NCBI GenBank assembly: GCA_016218045.1
Contig: JACRFB010000053.1
Span: 1-64,000 of the forward strand
Source: Ignavibacteriota bacterium
GTDB taxonomy: Bacteria; Bacteroidota; Ignavibacteria; SZUA-365
Direction of reading: 5' to 3'
Length of the DNA stretch: 64,000 nucleotides
Position numbers and translations under genes: made by a program. The notes below the pieces were generated by a model, which saw only the letters and a list, made by a program, of their open reading frames with translations, was not told the DNA's origin and did not search any database. Every line of letters begins with the position of its first letter. The stretch's first letter is position 1. This document shows positions 34,558 through 43,333 of the stretch, one piece after another.

Positions 34558-35341
34558 GGTCGGGCATCCCCGCATAGGGATGCTGCGCGCCGAACACATG
34601 GTCGGCCGCGGGGATGATGTGTAGTGTCGTCGACGCGGGATCCGCGGCGTCACGCAGCGCGTGCGCCTCCTCGACAGGCACGGAGACGTCCTGCTCGCCG
34701 TGCACGATCAACAGCGGAATCGTGAGCCGCGACACCGCGCGGGGCACATCGAGTGTGTCGTGATTGCGCTCGAAATCCTCGAGCAGTTCAAGGCCGAGAG
34801 GCATCTTCTGTTTTGTGCGCTGGTTCATCACCTCGAGCACACCGCGCTCGCGCCACTGCGCCTTGAGCTGCGGACCCCATCGGTCGAAGGTGGACACCGA
34901 CGCCCACGCAGCCACCGCGCGCACACGTCTGTCGCGCGAGGCGTGCAGCAGCGCGATGCCGCCGCCGCGTGAGTGTCCGAGCAGCGCGATGTGTGAACGA
35001 TCCGCCCCCGAGGGAAGCAGGTCGCCCTCCACGAGTCTGTCGATCACATCCGCAAGGTCCTCACACTCGCGCGTGTACGTGTTGCGACGGAACTTCTCGA
35101 GTTCGGTAAAAACGGTGTCGTCGTCGCCGATGCCGTTGAGCGAGAAGTTGAATCGCACGGTCACAATGCCATGCCGCGCGAAGTCGTCCGCGATGGCGGG
35201 AAACGCACCCCAGTCCTTAAAACCCTTGAAGCCGTGGACGATCACGAGCACGGGTGCATTCACGGCGGCATCGGGAACATGCACGTTGCCGCGGATCACG
35301 TCGCCGTGCCTGTTGGTCAGCGCAAACGATGTCTGTGTCAT
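34502..35341 (-). CDS. Alpha/beta hydrolase
   Basis: A 279-residue cytoplasmic hydrolase with the nucleophile elbow GHSRGG (Ser124), oxyanion region VHGFKGFKDWG (35-45), acid residue in HGEQDVSVP (near 222) and His in AADHVFG (near 254). It resembles the dienelactone-hydrolase/acyl-peptidase-like group often annotated as prolyl-oligopeptidase-like esterase. Substrate unknown. The start lies 66 bp downstream of the deoxyhypusine synthase-like stop on the same strand, so they may be cotranscribed. Confidence 0.85.
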   Translation of the reverse strand: MTQTSFALTNRHGDVIRGNVHVPDAAVNAPVLVIVHGFKGFKDWGAFPAIADDFARHGIVTVRFNFSLNGIGDDDTVFTELEKFRRNTYTRECEDLADVIDRLVEGDLLPSGADRSHIALLGHSRGGGIALLHASRDRRVRAVAAWASVSTFDRWGPQLKAQWRERGVLEVMNQRTKQKMPLGLELLEDFERNHDTLDVPRAVSRLTIPLLIVHGEQDVSVPVEEAHALRDAADPASTTLHIIPAADHVFGAQHPYAGMPDLMQQAIDRTRDWLRSALR

Positions 35342-35406
35342 ACGACGAAGCGGATCAGCGGCGTGTTACCGCGTGATGTCGCGCGCGCGGGTCCATCGGC
35401 AGGTGA

Positions 35407-36384
35407 TCACCAGCCGAGCACCCACGCGAACACGAGCGGCGCCACGATGGTGGCGTCGGATTCGATGATGAACTTGGGTGTGTCCTGGCCGAGTTTTCCC
35501 CAGGTGATTTTTTCGTTGGGGACCGCGCCGGAATAGGAGCCGTAGCTGGTGGTCGAATCGCTGATCTGGCAGAAGTAACCCCACAGAGGCACGTTGTCGC
35601 GCTGCAGATCCTGATGCAGCATGGGCACGACACAAATCGGGAAATCGCCCGCGATGCCGCCGCCGATCTGGAAGAAGCCGATCGAGTTCTTCTCGGATGT
35701 GCGCGTGTACCACTCCGCCAATTCCATCATGTACTCGATGCCCGTGCGCACGGTGTGCACGTTTTTGATATCGCCCGAAATGCAGTGGCCCGCGTACATG
35801 TTGCCGAGTGTCGCATCCTCCCAGCCCGGTACGATCATGGGCAGATTCTTCTCCGCCGCCGCGATCATCCACGAGTCCTTCGGGTCGATCTGATAGTACT
35901 TCTCGAGCTTGCCGGAACGGATCACACGGTACATGAACTCGTGCGGGAAGTACCGTTCACCCGCCGCATCGGCCGCCATCCACTCCTCGAGCACCGCGGC
36001 CTCCAGCCGCCGCATCGCCTCCTCTTCCGGAATACAGGTGTCGGTGACACGGTTGAGATGGCGTTCGAGCAGGGCCTGCTCGTCGGCCGGGGTGAGGTCG
36101 CGGTAGTGCGGGATGCGGACGTAGTAATCGTGGGCGACGAGGTTGAACAGATCCTCCTCGAGATTCGCGCCGGTGCAGGTGATCGCGTGCACCTTGTCCT
36201 GACGGATCATCTCGGCGAGCGAGAGTCCGAGCTCGGCGGTGCTCATGGCGCCGGCGAGAGTCAGGAACATCTTCCCTCCCGAATCGAGATGCGCGACGTA
36301 GCCCTTCGCGGCATCCATCAACGCCGCGGCATTGAAGTGACGGTAATGATGTTCGATGAAGTCGGATACGGGGCGTGTGCTCAT
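35407..36384 (-). CDS. Deoxyhypusine synthase-like protein
   Basis: A 325-residue protein of the deoxyhypusine synthase (DHS) family. DHS-type blocks are seen: FLTLAGAMSTAELG near the N-terminus, ITCTGANLEEDLFN, IPIV-like PMIVPGWEDATLGN, IGGGIAGDFPI, and the active-site region AVPNEKITWGKL, where the conserved lysine of NEKITWGK lies. Eukaryotic and archaeal DHS transfers aminobutyl from spermidine to eIF5A, which bacteria lack, so bacterial members may make homospermidine or modify something else. ATG 36384 is preferred to an upstream TTG. Confidence 0.88.
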   Translation of the reverse strand: MSTRPVSDFIEHHYRHFNAAALMDAAKGYVAHLDSGGKMFLTLAGAMSTAELGLSLAEMIRQDKVHAITCTGANLEEDLFNLVAHDYYVRIPHYRDLTPADEQALLERHLNRVTDTCIPEEEAMRRLEAAVLEEWMAADAAGERYFPHEFMYRVIRSGKLEKYYQIDPKDSWMIAAAEKNLPMIVPGWEDATLGNMYAGHCISGDIKNVHTVRTGIEYMMELAEWYTRTSEKNSIGFFQIGGGIAGDFPICVVPMLHQDLQRDNVPLWGYFCQISDSTTSYGSYSGAVPNEKITWGKLGQDTPKFIIESDATIVAPLVFAWVLGW

Positions 36385-36580
36385 GGCTGCTTTTGCTCGG
36401 GTGTGAAAACGATTGTGTGTCAAGACTTCTAGAATACCGTTTCATTGCCGGATTATCAAGCGCGCTCCGCGATACGCGCGGAGCCGCGACACCCCCGGCC
36501 GCACACCGCGCGGTACACGGATATCCATTGATCCGCGTGCGGCATTGCGCTAGATTTTCAGCACACACACCGGAGAAGAC

Positions 36581-37222
36581 ATGCCCCGTATCCTACTCAT
36601 GATCTGTGTATTCGCGGCCGCCCTGCAGTTCGTTTCCTGTTGCTGCGACAGTCCTTCGCAGCCGACGCCCGATCCGACCGGCGCCTGCGCCCTGATCCCG
36701 GGAGGGACCGGCACGCGCTGGGTGTACATCGATTCGAGCTGGCGCGACGGCGTGCTGCAGCCGGTGCGCGAGGTCGAGTGGCGCGTGACGGGATACACGA
36801 CACTGGACGGCCACGTGTTATACCGGACAACGGCGGTCGACTTTCTGCCCGGATCCTTCACCGTGGCTTGTGACACGGCATATACGGAGACACTCGGCCT
36901 CGGCGGGCATGCCTTTCTCACACCCGTGTACCTGCGCGGCGGTCTGCGCCCCGACACTTTCATGACACTGCTCGGGGATGTCGGTGTATTTTACGCGGCG
37001 CGTATTTCGTCCGACACCGTGCGAACGGCAGCCGGAGATTTCACCACACATACACGGATCAGCAGCGTGTGGCGCGAGCCGGGCTACCTGAAGGACGAGA
37101 CAGACGTCTTCCCCGGCCTCGGCATCATACGGCGCGAATACACGAGCGACACACGCGCGCCGTACACGCTGCGCACAGTGCTGACACTGAAGTCGTCGAG
37201 CCTGCTGACCCGCGGATCGTGA
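36581..37222 (+). CDS. Lipoprotein of unknown function
   Basis: A 213-residue protein with a lipoprotein signal (MPRILLMICVFAAALQFVSCC) and a beta-rich body without recognised domain. Two neighbouring Cys follow the lipidated one. GGAGA precedes the ATG. It is divergent from the DHS-like gene and convergent with the beta-helix cargo gene. It could be an outer-membrane-anchored surface protein; nothing more can be said. Confidence 0.75.
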   Translation: MPRILLMICVFAAALQFVSCCCDSPSQPTPDPTGACALIPGGTGTRWVYIDSSWRDGVLQPVREVEWRVTGYTTLDGHVLYRTTAVDFLPGSFTVACDTAYTETLGLGGHAFLTPVYLRGGLRPDTFMTLLGDVGVFYAARISSDTVRTAAGDFTTHTRISSVWREPGYLKDETDVFPGLGIIRREYTSDTRAPYTLRTVLTLKSSSLLTRGS

Positions 37223-37232
37223 GTCCGCTCAT

Positions 37233-37249
37233 CCGCACCGGACGTGCGG
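37233..37249. terminator. Short stem-loop between convergent genes
   Basis: CCGCAC-CGGAC-GTGCGG within the 42-bp gap between the lipoprotein gene and the convergent beta-helix gene. No U-run; a weak candidate only. Confidence 0.3.
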
Positions 37250-37264
37250 TTGCGGCGGGCCGCG

Positions 37265-39019
37265 CTAACGGCGCAGCATGAGTGCCCGCGTGCCTTCCTC
37301 TTCACCGACGCAGATCCAATACACACCCGGCACGAGGCCGCGCAGGTCGAGACGCGTCACACCAGAGCCGGAGTGCACCTGCGTCGTGAACATCAGACGG
37401 CCCGCGGCGTCCACTACACGCACCTCGCTGCCCGCGGTGCTGGAGTGTCGAACAAACACGGCATCGCCGGCGGGGTTGGGATAGATCTCCTGAGGCACCG
37501 GGTGTTCCGACGTGAAGCGTCCGAGATGCAGCGTGCCGAGAACCTGCTGCCGTCCGTCGGCATCGATGTGCCGCAGCCGGAAGAAGGCCGTGGCCTCGGG
37601 AAGGTTGACGACCGGAAGCAGTACGGAGTAGTCGGCCCCTTCACCCGCGCGCGAACGTGATGGCACCGACGCGGCCGTCACAAAACGGCTGCCCTCGCGG
37701 GAGGTCTCGAGCAGAAATCCCACGCCGTTGCGTTCGGCGGCAGTGCGCCATGCGAGATGCACATACGCGCCGCTCCACCCTCCGTGCAGCGAGAGCAACT
37801 CGACAGGCACCATGCCGAGTTCGTCGGCGCCGACATCGTAGCTGCTGCCCGCGGGACGCGGCTGTCCCTCGAAATCACACGGGACATCGCTGCCGAGGTC
37901 GACTCCCGCGTCGATGGCGGGCGATGTGTTCGCCAGCCGCAGATTCAACTGCGAATACGTCCCCGTCGCCGTGACAAAATCCGCATTGGTCGCAGCAAGA
38001 TTTGCCTGATTCGCGAGGAAGGTTGCTCCGTCACGCAGACGCACGACGGGTTCGGAAGGATTCGAAACGGATCGTTTGACGAGATTGTTCGACACGTATC
38101 CCGTGGACTGGATAAAACGGAGTTGAATCGTGAGTTCACATTCGAACAAGGTGTTGTTGTATACGCGGCAATTCACACCTTTGTTGATGTAGACGCCCGC
38201 GTCGGTGCAGCGCATGATGATGTTGTTGCGAATGATCCCGTTGCGGTGTTCGTAGGTTTGATCGTTGTCGCGGAAATACTGCGCGCCTGTTCCGCCCCCG
38301 CCGAAGGAAGCGCCGATAAAACAATTCTCGAAACGATTCCCCTCGATGATGGTGTTGGAGGAATTGCCCTTCGTGAAAATCGCGTACGCCGGGGCACCGC
38401 CCTTCTGTACATTGACGAAACGGCTGTTGCGTATGATCCAGTCGTTCACACCAACACCGTCGACACCTTCCACCACCGACCGTGTGCCGCCGTTTGTGCT
38501 TGTGAAGCCGATGTCGCAACTGTCGATGAGCAATCCGTCGGGATACACGGCCGCGGCCGGATCGCTGGTGCCCTTCACACCCGATTCGCCGTGATCGCGC
38601 ATCACGACACGTATGAGCCGGCAATTGGTGGAAGCGCGGTCAAATTTAAAACCGTGATAATAAGAGCGGCGTGTGGTCAGATCACGAAAGGTCCAGTCGG
38701 GGCAGTTGTCGAGATTAAACACCATCTGCACCGCGCTGTTGTCCTGCCCCTGCCCTTCGATGATCACATCGTCGGGATTGCCGCTTGCACCGCGCAGCAG
38801 CACGGGTCCGGGCCTGTTGGTGATCATGATGCGCGAGGCGCCGCTGATTGTGTACGTACCCGCTGCGAGCACAATCGTGTCGCCAGGCTGCGCGGACTGG
38901 CAGGCGGCCACAAGCTGCGCATATGTTGACACGGGCACGATACGCGCCCACAACGGTGTTGGCACAGACAGACCGATCAGCGCCGCGCAGAGGAGCATTG
39001 TGGAAACACAGCTTCGCAT
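37265..39019 (-). CDS. Right-handed beta-helix protein (polysaccharide-lyase-like), T9SS cargo
   Basis: A 584-residue exported protein. After a signal peptide comes a right-handed parallel beta-helix (about 30-390), visible as repeated short strands (DWIIRNSRFVNV, NTIIEGNRFENC, NGIIRNNIIMRC, NCRVYNNTLFEC), preceded by the STYAQLVAACQSAQPGDTI block found in pectate-lyase/chondroitinase-B-type proteins. The C-terminus (EIYPNPAGDAVFVRH to ALMLRR) is a T9SS sorting domain. It probably binds or cleaves acidic polysaccharide. It is the last gene of a run GH88-like, membrane protein, this gene, with 1-3 bp spacing. A GTG at 39028 is an alternative start. Confidence 0.85.
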   Translation of the reverse strand: MRSCVSTMLLCAALIGLSVPTPLWARIVPVSTYAQLVAACQSAQPGDTIVLAAGTYTISGASRIMITNRPGPVLLRGASGNPDDVIIEGQGQDNSAVQMVFNLDNCPDWTFRDLTTRRSYYHGFKFDRASTNCRLIRVVMRDHGESGVKGTSDPAAAVYPDGLLIDSCDIGFTSTNGGTRSVVEGVDGVGVNDWIIRNSRFVNVQKGGAPAYAIFTKGNSSNTIIEGNRFENCFIGASFGGGGTGAQYFRDNDQTYEHRNGIIRNNIIMRCTDAGVYINKGVNCRVYNNTLFECELTIQLRFIQSTGYVSNNLVKRSVSNPSEPVVRLRDGATFLANQANLAATNADFVTATGTYSQLNLRLANTSPAIDAGVDLGSDVPCDFEGQPRPAGSSYDVGADELGMVPVELLSLHGGWSGAYVHLAWRTAAERNGVGFLLETSREGSRFVTAASVPSRSRAGEGADYSVLLPVVNLPEATAFFRLRHIDADGRQQVLGTLHLGRFTSEHPVPQEIYPNPAGDAVFVRHSSTAGSEVRVVDAAGRLMFTTQVHSGSGVTRLDLRGLVPGVYWICVGEEEGTRALMLRR

Positions 39020-39020
39020 A

Positions 39021-39485
39021 TCAGACACCCATCACATTCAGCAGCAGCAGCACGACGAGGATGGCGCGGATGCTGCACAGCAGCGCGAACTGCCAGTGGA
39101 AACAGAGCAGCCGCCGGTACTGTGCCGCGGAGAACTCCGTCGCCAGCGCTCGCAGCACACGCCGTTTCGGAAACAGCGCGAGGGCCGCGGTGCCAAACAC
39201 CGCCGCCGCGCCCGCGAGCGGCACGACAGGCGCAACGGTCACCGGTACCACAAAGAGATAGACGCAGGCGGCGAGCATATCCACGGCAAGCAGCGGTCCC
39301 GCCACGATGGCATCCACCGTACGCGCGCCCGCAAGCGCGCGCGGGAAAAGGCGGCGGCCGACGCGGTGCACAGTCATGTACACCGCAAAGTGCCTGTACC
39401 ATGCGATGCCCGCCAATCCGCAGGCGGCTGCGATCTGCAGGATGAGCGAGATGCGTTCGACAGCGAAGACCAGCGACGGAACCAT
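39021..39485 (-). CDS. Four-helix integral membrane protein
   Basis: A 154-residue inner-membrane protein with about four hydrophobic helices (around 10-28, 57-80, 83-103, 130-150) and basic loops. Not recognised. It sits between the GH88-like and beta-helix genes with gaps of 3 bp and 1 bp, so it is certainly cotranscribed with them; a role in oligosaccharide uptake is conceivable but unsupported by motifs. Confidence 0.75.
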   Translation of the reverse strand: MVPSLVFAVERISLILQIAAACGLAGIAWYRHFAVYMTVHRVGRRLFPRALAGARTVDAIVAGPLLAVDMLAACVYLFVVPVTVAPVVPLAGAAAVFGTAALALFPKRRVLRALATEFSAAQYRRLLCFHWQFALLCSIRAILVVLLLLNVMGV

Positions 39486-39488
39486 TCG

Positions 39489-40889
39489 TCACACCCCCGC
39501 CGTCATGAGTCCTTCGTCGAAGCGCGGCAGCGACGCTCCGTCGGCGAGACGTAGCACGCAGAGCGCAAGCTCACGCGCGTGGTAATCACCCCACTGTGAC
39601 GCTTCTCCACGCGGTATCTTTGAACCCGGAGGAAGATGATCCCAGCCCTTGGGCCGGTGATAGACCGAATGGAGCAGGAGTCCTTCATGGTCCGGTGAGA
39701 GGGACAGATACGGTTCGTCGAACAGGCGCGAGGCAAGGCCCAGGCCCGCCGCGGTGCAGAGGGTGCCCGCACCATCGCCCGACGAGGAGCGGGAGAGAAG
39801 CCAGGCGCCGAGGCGGAGGAAGCCCTGCGCAGCTATCGCCGCGGCCGAACTGTCGACCGGCTCGACGTCGTTGTACGGATCCGCGTCGCGGGCGCGCCAG
39901 TCGCCGAGAGCCGCGAGACCCGGCGCGCCGTCGTCCCAGAACGGAATGCCGTCGCGCGGCGTATTTCGGATATAGTAGTCCGCTGTTGCTCGCGCCGCGC
40001 GTTCGAAGGCGGCAAGCACAACATCCTTCGGCTGCGCGGCGGGAAAGGCGTCGGCGGGAAGTGCATCGAGGAAAGGCAGCAGTTCGGAGAAACCGCACAG
40101 GGCCCAGGCCAGGCCGCGCGACCAGGTGCTGTAGGCCGAGTAGCCCTGATGCGTGGCGGGCGTGCGGAAGCTGCCGTCGTGCACGTTGAAGACGGCCTCG
40201 TGAGCCGTGCGTCCGGGCACGTCGTACACATCGCGCCCTTCGCCGTAATACACGTTGTAGGTCGCGGTGCTCAAGCCGTGCCGCACGAGACGGTGCAGTA
40301 GACTGACCCGCGCATCACTTTCGGAAAGCAGGGACTGCCCGAGGAGATGCGCCAACGCGAGCACACGCAGTGTGCGGATGGTGTCGACAAAGAGCGAATG
40401 TGGTCCGTTGAAGGAATGGATGAATCCCAGATCCGGCGCGAGAGCGGTCCAACGCCCTGCCTGTACGGCGCCGCTCACGGCGAGCGCCAGGCGCGCGCGT
40501 TCCGCGTCGGCTTCGTCGAGACCCGACCATCCCAGGTGACAGCCGCGTAAAATGTTTCCGTAGGTGCTCACGATGTGGAAACCGTGATCGTGTATGCCCG
40601 CATGTGTGAGGTGCGAGGTCATGTGCGCGTATGTGCCTGCCTTGCCGCGCGCGAGGAAGTCCGTGTTCCCTGTCGCCTCAGCGTGAAGCAGCGCCGAACC
40701 GAAGTGGAAACCGAGAGTCCATTCGGTCCACCCGCGCGGCTGATACACACCACCGGCGGTAATAACAGGTGCGCCGCGGTGTACATCCCAACGATCAAGC
40801 AGCGCGCGCAGCCGGTCTTCGGAGCATGCGAACACCCGCGCCGCCTTGCCGCGCAGATCCTCCGCACGTATCACCATGTCAACAATCAT
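39489..40889 (-). CDS. GH88-like unsaturated uronyl hydrolase family protein
   Basis: A 466-residue protein of the alpha/alpha-barrel GH88/GH105-like type. Typical blocks are THAGIHDHGFHIVSTYGN, APDLGFIHSFNGPHSLFVDT with a candidate catalytic Asp, and late EPVDSSAAAIAAQGFLRLG with the second conserved Asp. GH88 enzymes hydrate and remove the 4,5-unsaturated uronic acid left by polysaccharide lyases. No signal peptide is seen, so it would act in the cytoplasm on imported oligosaccharides. Its operon partner encodes an exported beta-helix protein that could be such a lyase. Confidence 0.8.
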   Translation of the reverse strand: MIVDMVIRAEDLRGKAARVFACSEDRLRALLDRWDVHRGAPVITAGGVYQPRGWTEWTLGFHFGSALLHAEATGNTDFLARGKAGTYAHMTSHLTHAGIHDHGFHIVSTYGNILRGCHLGWSGLDEADAERARLALAVSGAVQAGRWTALAPDLGFIHSFNGPHSLFVDTIRTLRVLALAHLLGQSLLSESDARVSLLHRLVRHGLSTATYNVYYGEGRDVYDVPGRTAHEAVFNVHDGSFRTPATHQGYSAYSTWSRGLAWALCGFSELLPFLDALPADAFPAAQPKDVVLAAFERAARATADYYIRNTPRDGIPFWDDGAPGLAALGDWRARDADPYNDVEPVDSSAAAIAAQGFLRLGAWLLSRSSSGDGAGTLCTAAGLGLASRLFDEPYLSLSPDHEGLLLHSVYHRPKGWDHLPPGSKIPRGEASQWGDYHARELALCVLRLADGASLPRFDEGLMTAGV

Positions 40890-40946
40890 ACATCACCCGA
40901 CCGCTTGTGTTGTGAATGTACCAAACAACCGAAATCCGTACGCGCT

Positions 40947-41003
40947 CCTCTCTTCTCTCTTCTCTCTTCTCTCTTCTCTCTTCCCTCTTCTCTCTTCTCT
41001 CAT
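40947..41003. repeat. TCTTCTC heptamer array
   Basis: About eight copies of the 7-bp unit TCTCTTC/TCTTCTC in the 150-bp gap between the SDR gene (3' end) and the GH88-like gene (5' end). It is pyrimidine-only on this strand. Its place upstream of the GH88-like start could affect promoter function. Confidence 0.85.
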
Positions 41004-41039
41004 CACTCCTCGCCTTTCCCTATTTCCCCGCCCGAGCCG

Positions 41040-41831
41040 CTACAATCGGCCCAGATGCAGTCCACCGTCCACATGGATGACTGCTCCGGTGGAGAAAGGC
41101 AGATCGCCGCGCCAGACCGCCGAACACACACGCGCCACATCGTCGCCGTCGCCCCAGCGTTTTTGCGGAACAAGACCCGCGCTGATCATGGGTTCATACT
41201 TGTCCCGCACACCCGCGGTCATGTCGGTCGCCATGATGCCCGGCCGCAGTTCCAGCACCGCGATGCCGTGCTCCGCAAGACGGAGAGCCCACAGGTGCGC
41301 GGTCATCGAGAGGCCCGCCTTCGACACGCAGTACTCGGGGCGGTTGAGCGAGGCGAGTTCAGCCGACACCGACGAGATAAAGAGTACCGATGGTCCGCCC
41401 GGCAGCGGAGATAGATCGCTCTGCGAAAGACGGTACTTCGCGAAATCCTGTGTGAGGAAAAACGAGGCATGCAGATTCAGCGCGAGCACTGCGCGGAAGG
41501 ACGCCTCCGTCGTGTCGAGCATGTCGCCACGTCGTGCCGGAGCCGCGCCCGCATTGTTCACCAGCGCATCGAGTCCGCCCATACCTTCGATGACGCAACC
41601 CGTCAAAGCAGCGCGTTCCCTCGCGCGCGACAGATCTGCGCGGAAGCCCGAGAAGTGCTGCGCACGCGACGCGGCGGCGGCACGGCACAGGCGCAGCGTC
41701 TCAGCGGCCGCGTCGTCGTTGCCGCGGTAATGCACTGCAACCGAGTACCCGTCATGCGCCGCGCGTACGGCGATCGCGCGTCCGATGCCGCGCGACGCGC
41801 CTGTGACAAGCACCACGGGACGTCTCTTCAT
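41040..41831 (-). CDS. SDR family oxidoreductase (3-ketoacyl-ACP reductase-like)
   Basis: A 263-residue NAD(P)-dependent reductase. It has the TGASRGIG glycine motif (10-17), NNAGAAP, a catalytic Ser in FISSVSAE and the YxxxK pair in EYCVSKAGL, followed by RPGIMATDMT. These are the hallmarks of classical SDRs such as FabG or sugar reductases. The start overlaps the stop of the upstream OYE-like gene by 4 bp, so they are translated together. The longer open frame upstream is antisense noise within the OYE-like gene. Confidence 0.9.
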   Translation of the reverse strand: MKRRPVVLVTGASRGIGRAIAVRAAHDGYSVAVHYRGNDDAAAETLRLCRAAAASRAQHFSGFRADLSRARERAALTGCVIEGMGGLDALVNNAGAAPARRGDMLDTTEASFRAVLALNLHASFFLTQDFAKYRLSQSDLSPLPGGPSVLFISSVSAELASLNRPEYCVSKAGLSMTAHLWALRLAEHGIAVLELRPGIMATDMTAGVRDKYEPMISAGLVPQKRWGDGDDVARVCSAVWRGDLPFSTGAVIHVDGGLHLGRL

Positions 41832-43330
41832 GCGTCCGGCTCCTGCGTACCGAGCGCGGGCGCCTCGGGCGCGGGCGCGTTTTTGTCGGACTGCGCGCCG
41901 GTCGGACGGCCGATGCTCTCGGCATAGAGATCCGCGTACATCGCATCCCGCGGCACGCAGCCGGTCGGATACTGTCCGGCCTCGTTGTTTTTCGCGCGCA
42001 TGAGATCCGTGCAGAAACTCACCGCGAGGCACACGCGTTTCGAATCGAGCACACCCTTCTCGCGCGCGTCGCGTGCAAAATCGGGATAGGCGAGCGCGCC
42101 GCGGCCGACGCCGGCAATCGTCACCGCACCCTTGCGGATATTGGCCGCCGCCGCATGGACCAGCCAGCGCTGCAGCCAACTGTACCCGGTGCCGACCACG
42201 GCGAGATCCGGAAAGGTCCGCTGCACCGCGGCAGTCAGTCGGAAATGGCGGGCCACGCCCAGCAGCGGATGTTCGGGCGGCAGATAACTCCCGCCCGACG
42301 GGCGGTCGAAGGGGCGGCCGAGATGCGGGTTGATGTAGGGAATACCAAGCGACACATTGAGCAGCTCCACGCCCTCCACGGCGAGCAGACGTGCAAAAGC
42401 CAGCGGCTCGTCGAGGTCCTCGTGCAGCGGATCATCGGGATTCACGCCGAACGCATGTATGTAGGGAACGGGAAAAGGACCGGGCACTCCGATTCCCGTG
42501 GCGGGATCGGCGACGTAGGGGACGCCGTCGAACACATTCACGCGCGCGGCGAGCAGCAGCGCTCCGCCCACCTCGGCGCGAATCTTGGCCAGGGTGTTGC
42601 GCGCAAAGCGTGTGCGGTTTTCGAAGCTGCCGCCGTAGGGTCCGGGCCGCGATCGCGCGCCGAGCAGTTCGTGCGGAAGGTAGCCGTGGCAGTGTTTCAC
42701 ATCGATAAAGTCGAACCCCGCTTCCGCCGCGCAGCGTGCTGCTCGTGCGTATGCGTCCTCGAGCCGCTCGATGTCGGCATCGGAGATAAGCGGGTACGCC
42801 GCGTCCACGGTGATGCCGTGCGCGCGATCGACAAAGGTGCGCGCGTCAAGAGCGGGATTGTGCGCGGCGATGACGGGCCGCGCGTGGCTGTAGCGTCCCG
42901 AGTGTGTGAGCTGCAGGCCGACGAGGAGGTCGCGGTCGTGTCCGAACGCCTCGCGATGCGCGGCGCGCGTCTCGCGCACAAGGCGCGCATAGACACCGAT
43001 CCGTTCGGGTGTGAGAAGAAGCTGCCGCGGATTCGCGCGTCCTTCGGGCAGGACGGCGGTGGCCTCGCCCCATATCAGCGCAGCGCCCCCCGCGCCGAAA
43101 CGGCGCCAGCGCCGCAGAGTCAACTCGCCCGGTTCGCCGTCGGCTGTGCCGTCACATCCTTCCATCGGATGTATGGCGAGCCGGTTTGAGAGCGTGCGTC
43201 CCGCGATGGTGACACGCTCGAGTGCGGCGTCGGGTGTGTCGTCGAATTCGACGTCGCCGTCCACACCCAACGCTGCTGCGTCGGCGCGCAGCGCGTCGAG
43301 CGACTTATACGAGAACCAGCGTTTCCACAC
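41828..43330 (-). CDS. Old yellow enzyme-like NADH:flavin oxidoreductase
   Basis: A 500-residue TIM-barrel flavoprotein that would reduce activated C=C bonds or act as a dienoyl-type reductase. Family features: NRLAIHPMEGCDG near residue 50, IWGEATAV, GLQLTHSGRYS with the substrate-binding His, FDFIDVKHCHGYL, and GPYGGSFENRTRF. The C-terminal 60 residues are an extra Ala/Pro-rich tail. It lies between ogt (3-bp gap) and the SDR gene (4-bp overlap), forming a three-gene operon. The combined reductases may handle an electrophilic metabolite. Confidence 0.87.
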   Translation of the reverse strand: MWKRWFSYKSLDALRADAAALGVDGDVEFDDTPDAALERVTIAGRTLSNRLAIHPMEGCDGTADGEPGELTLRRWRRFGAGGAALIWGEATAVLPEGRANPRQLLLTPERIGVYARLVRETRAAHREAFGHDRDLLVGLQLTHSGRYSHARPVIAAHNPALDARTFVDRAHGITVDAAYPLISDADIERLEDAYARAARCAAEAGFDFIDVKHCHGYLPHELLGARSRPGPYGGSFENRTRFARNTLAKIRAEVGGALLLAARVNVFDGVPYVADPATGIGVPGPFPVPYIHAFGVNPDDPLHEDLDEPLAFARLLAVEGVELLNVSLGIPYINPHLGRPFDRPSGGSYLPPEHPLLGVARHFRLTAAVQRTFPDLAVVGTGYSWLQRWLVHAAAANIRKGAVTIAGVGRGALAYPDFARDAREKGVLDSKRVCLAVSFCTDLMRAKNNEAGQYPTGCVPRDAMYADLYAESIGRPTGAQSDKNAPAPEAPALGTQEPDA

Positions 43331-43333
43331 GGC

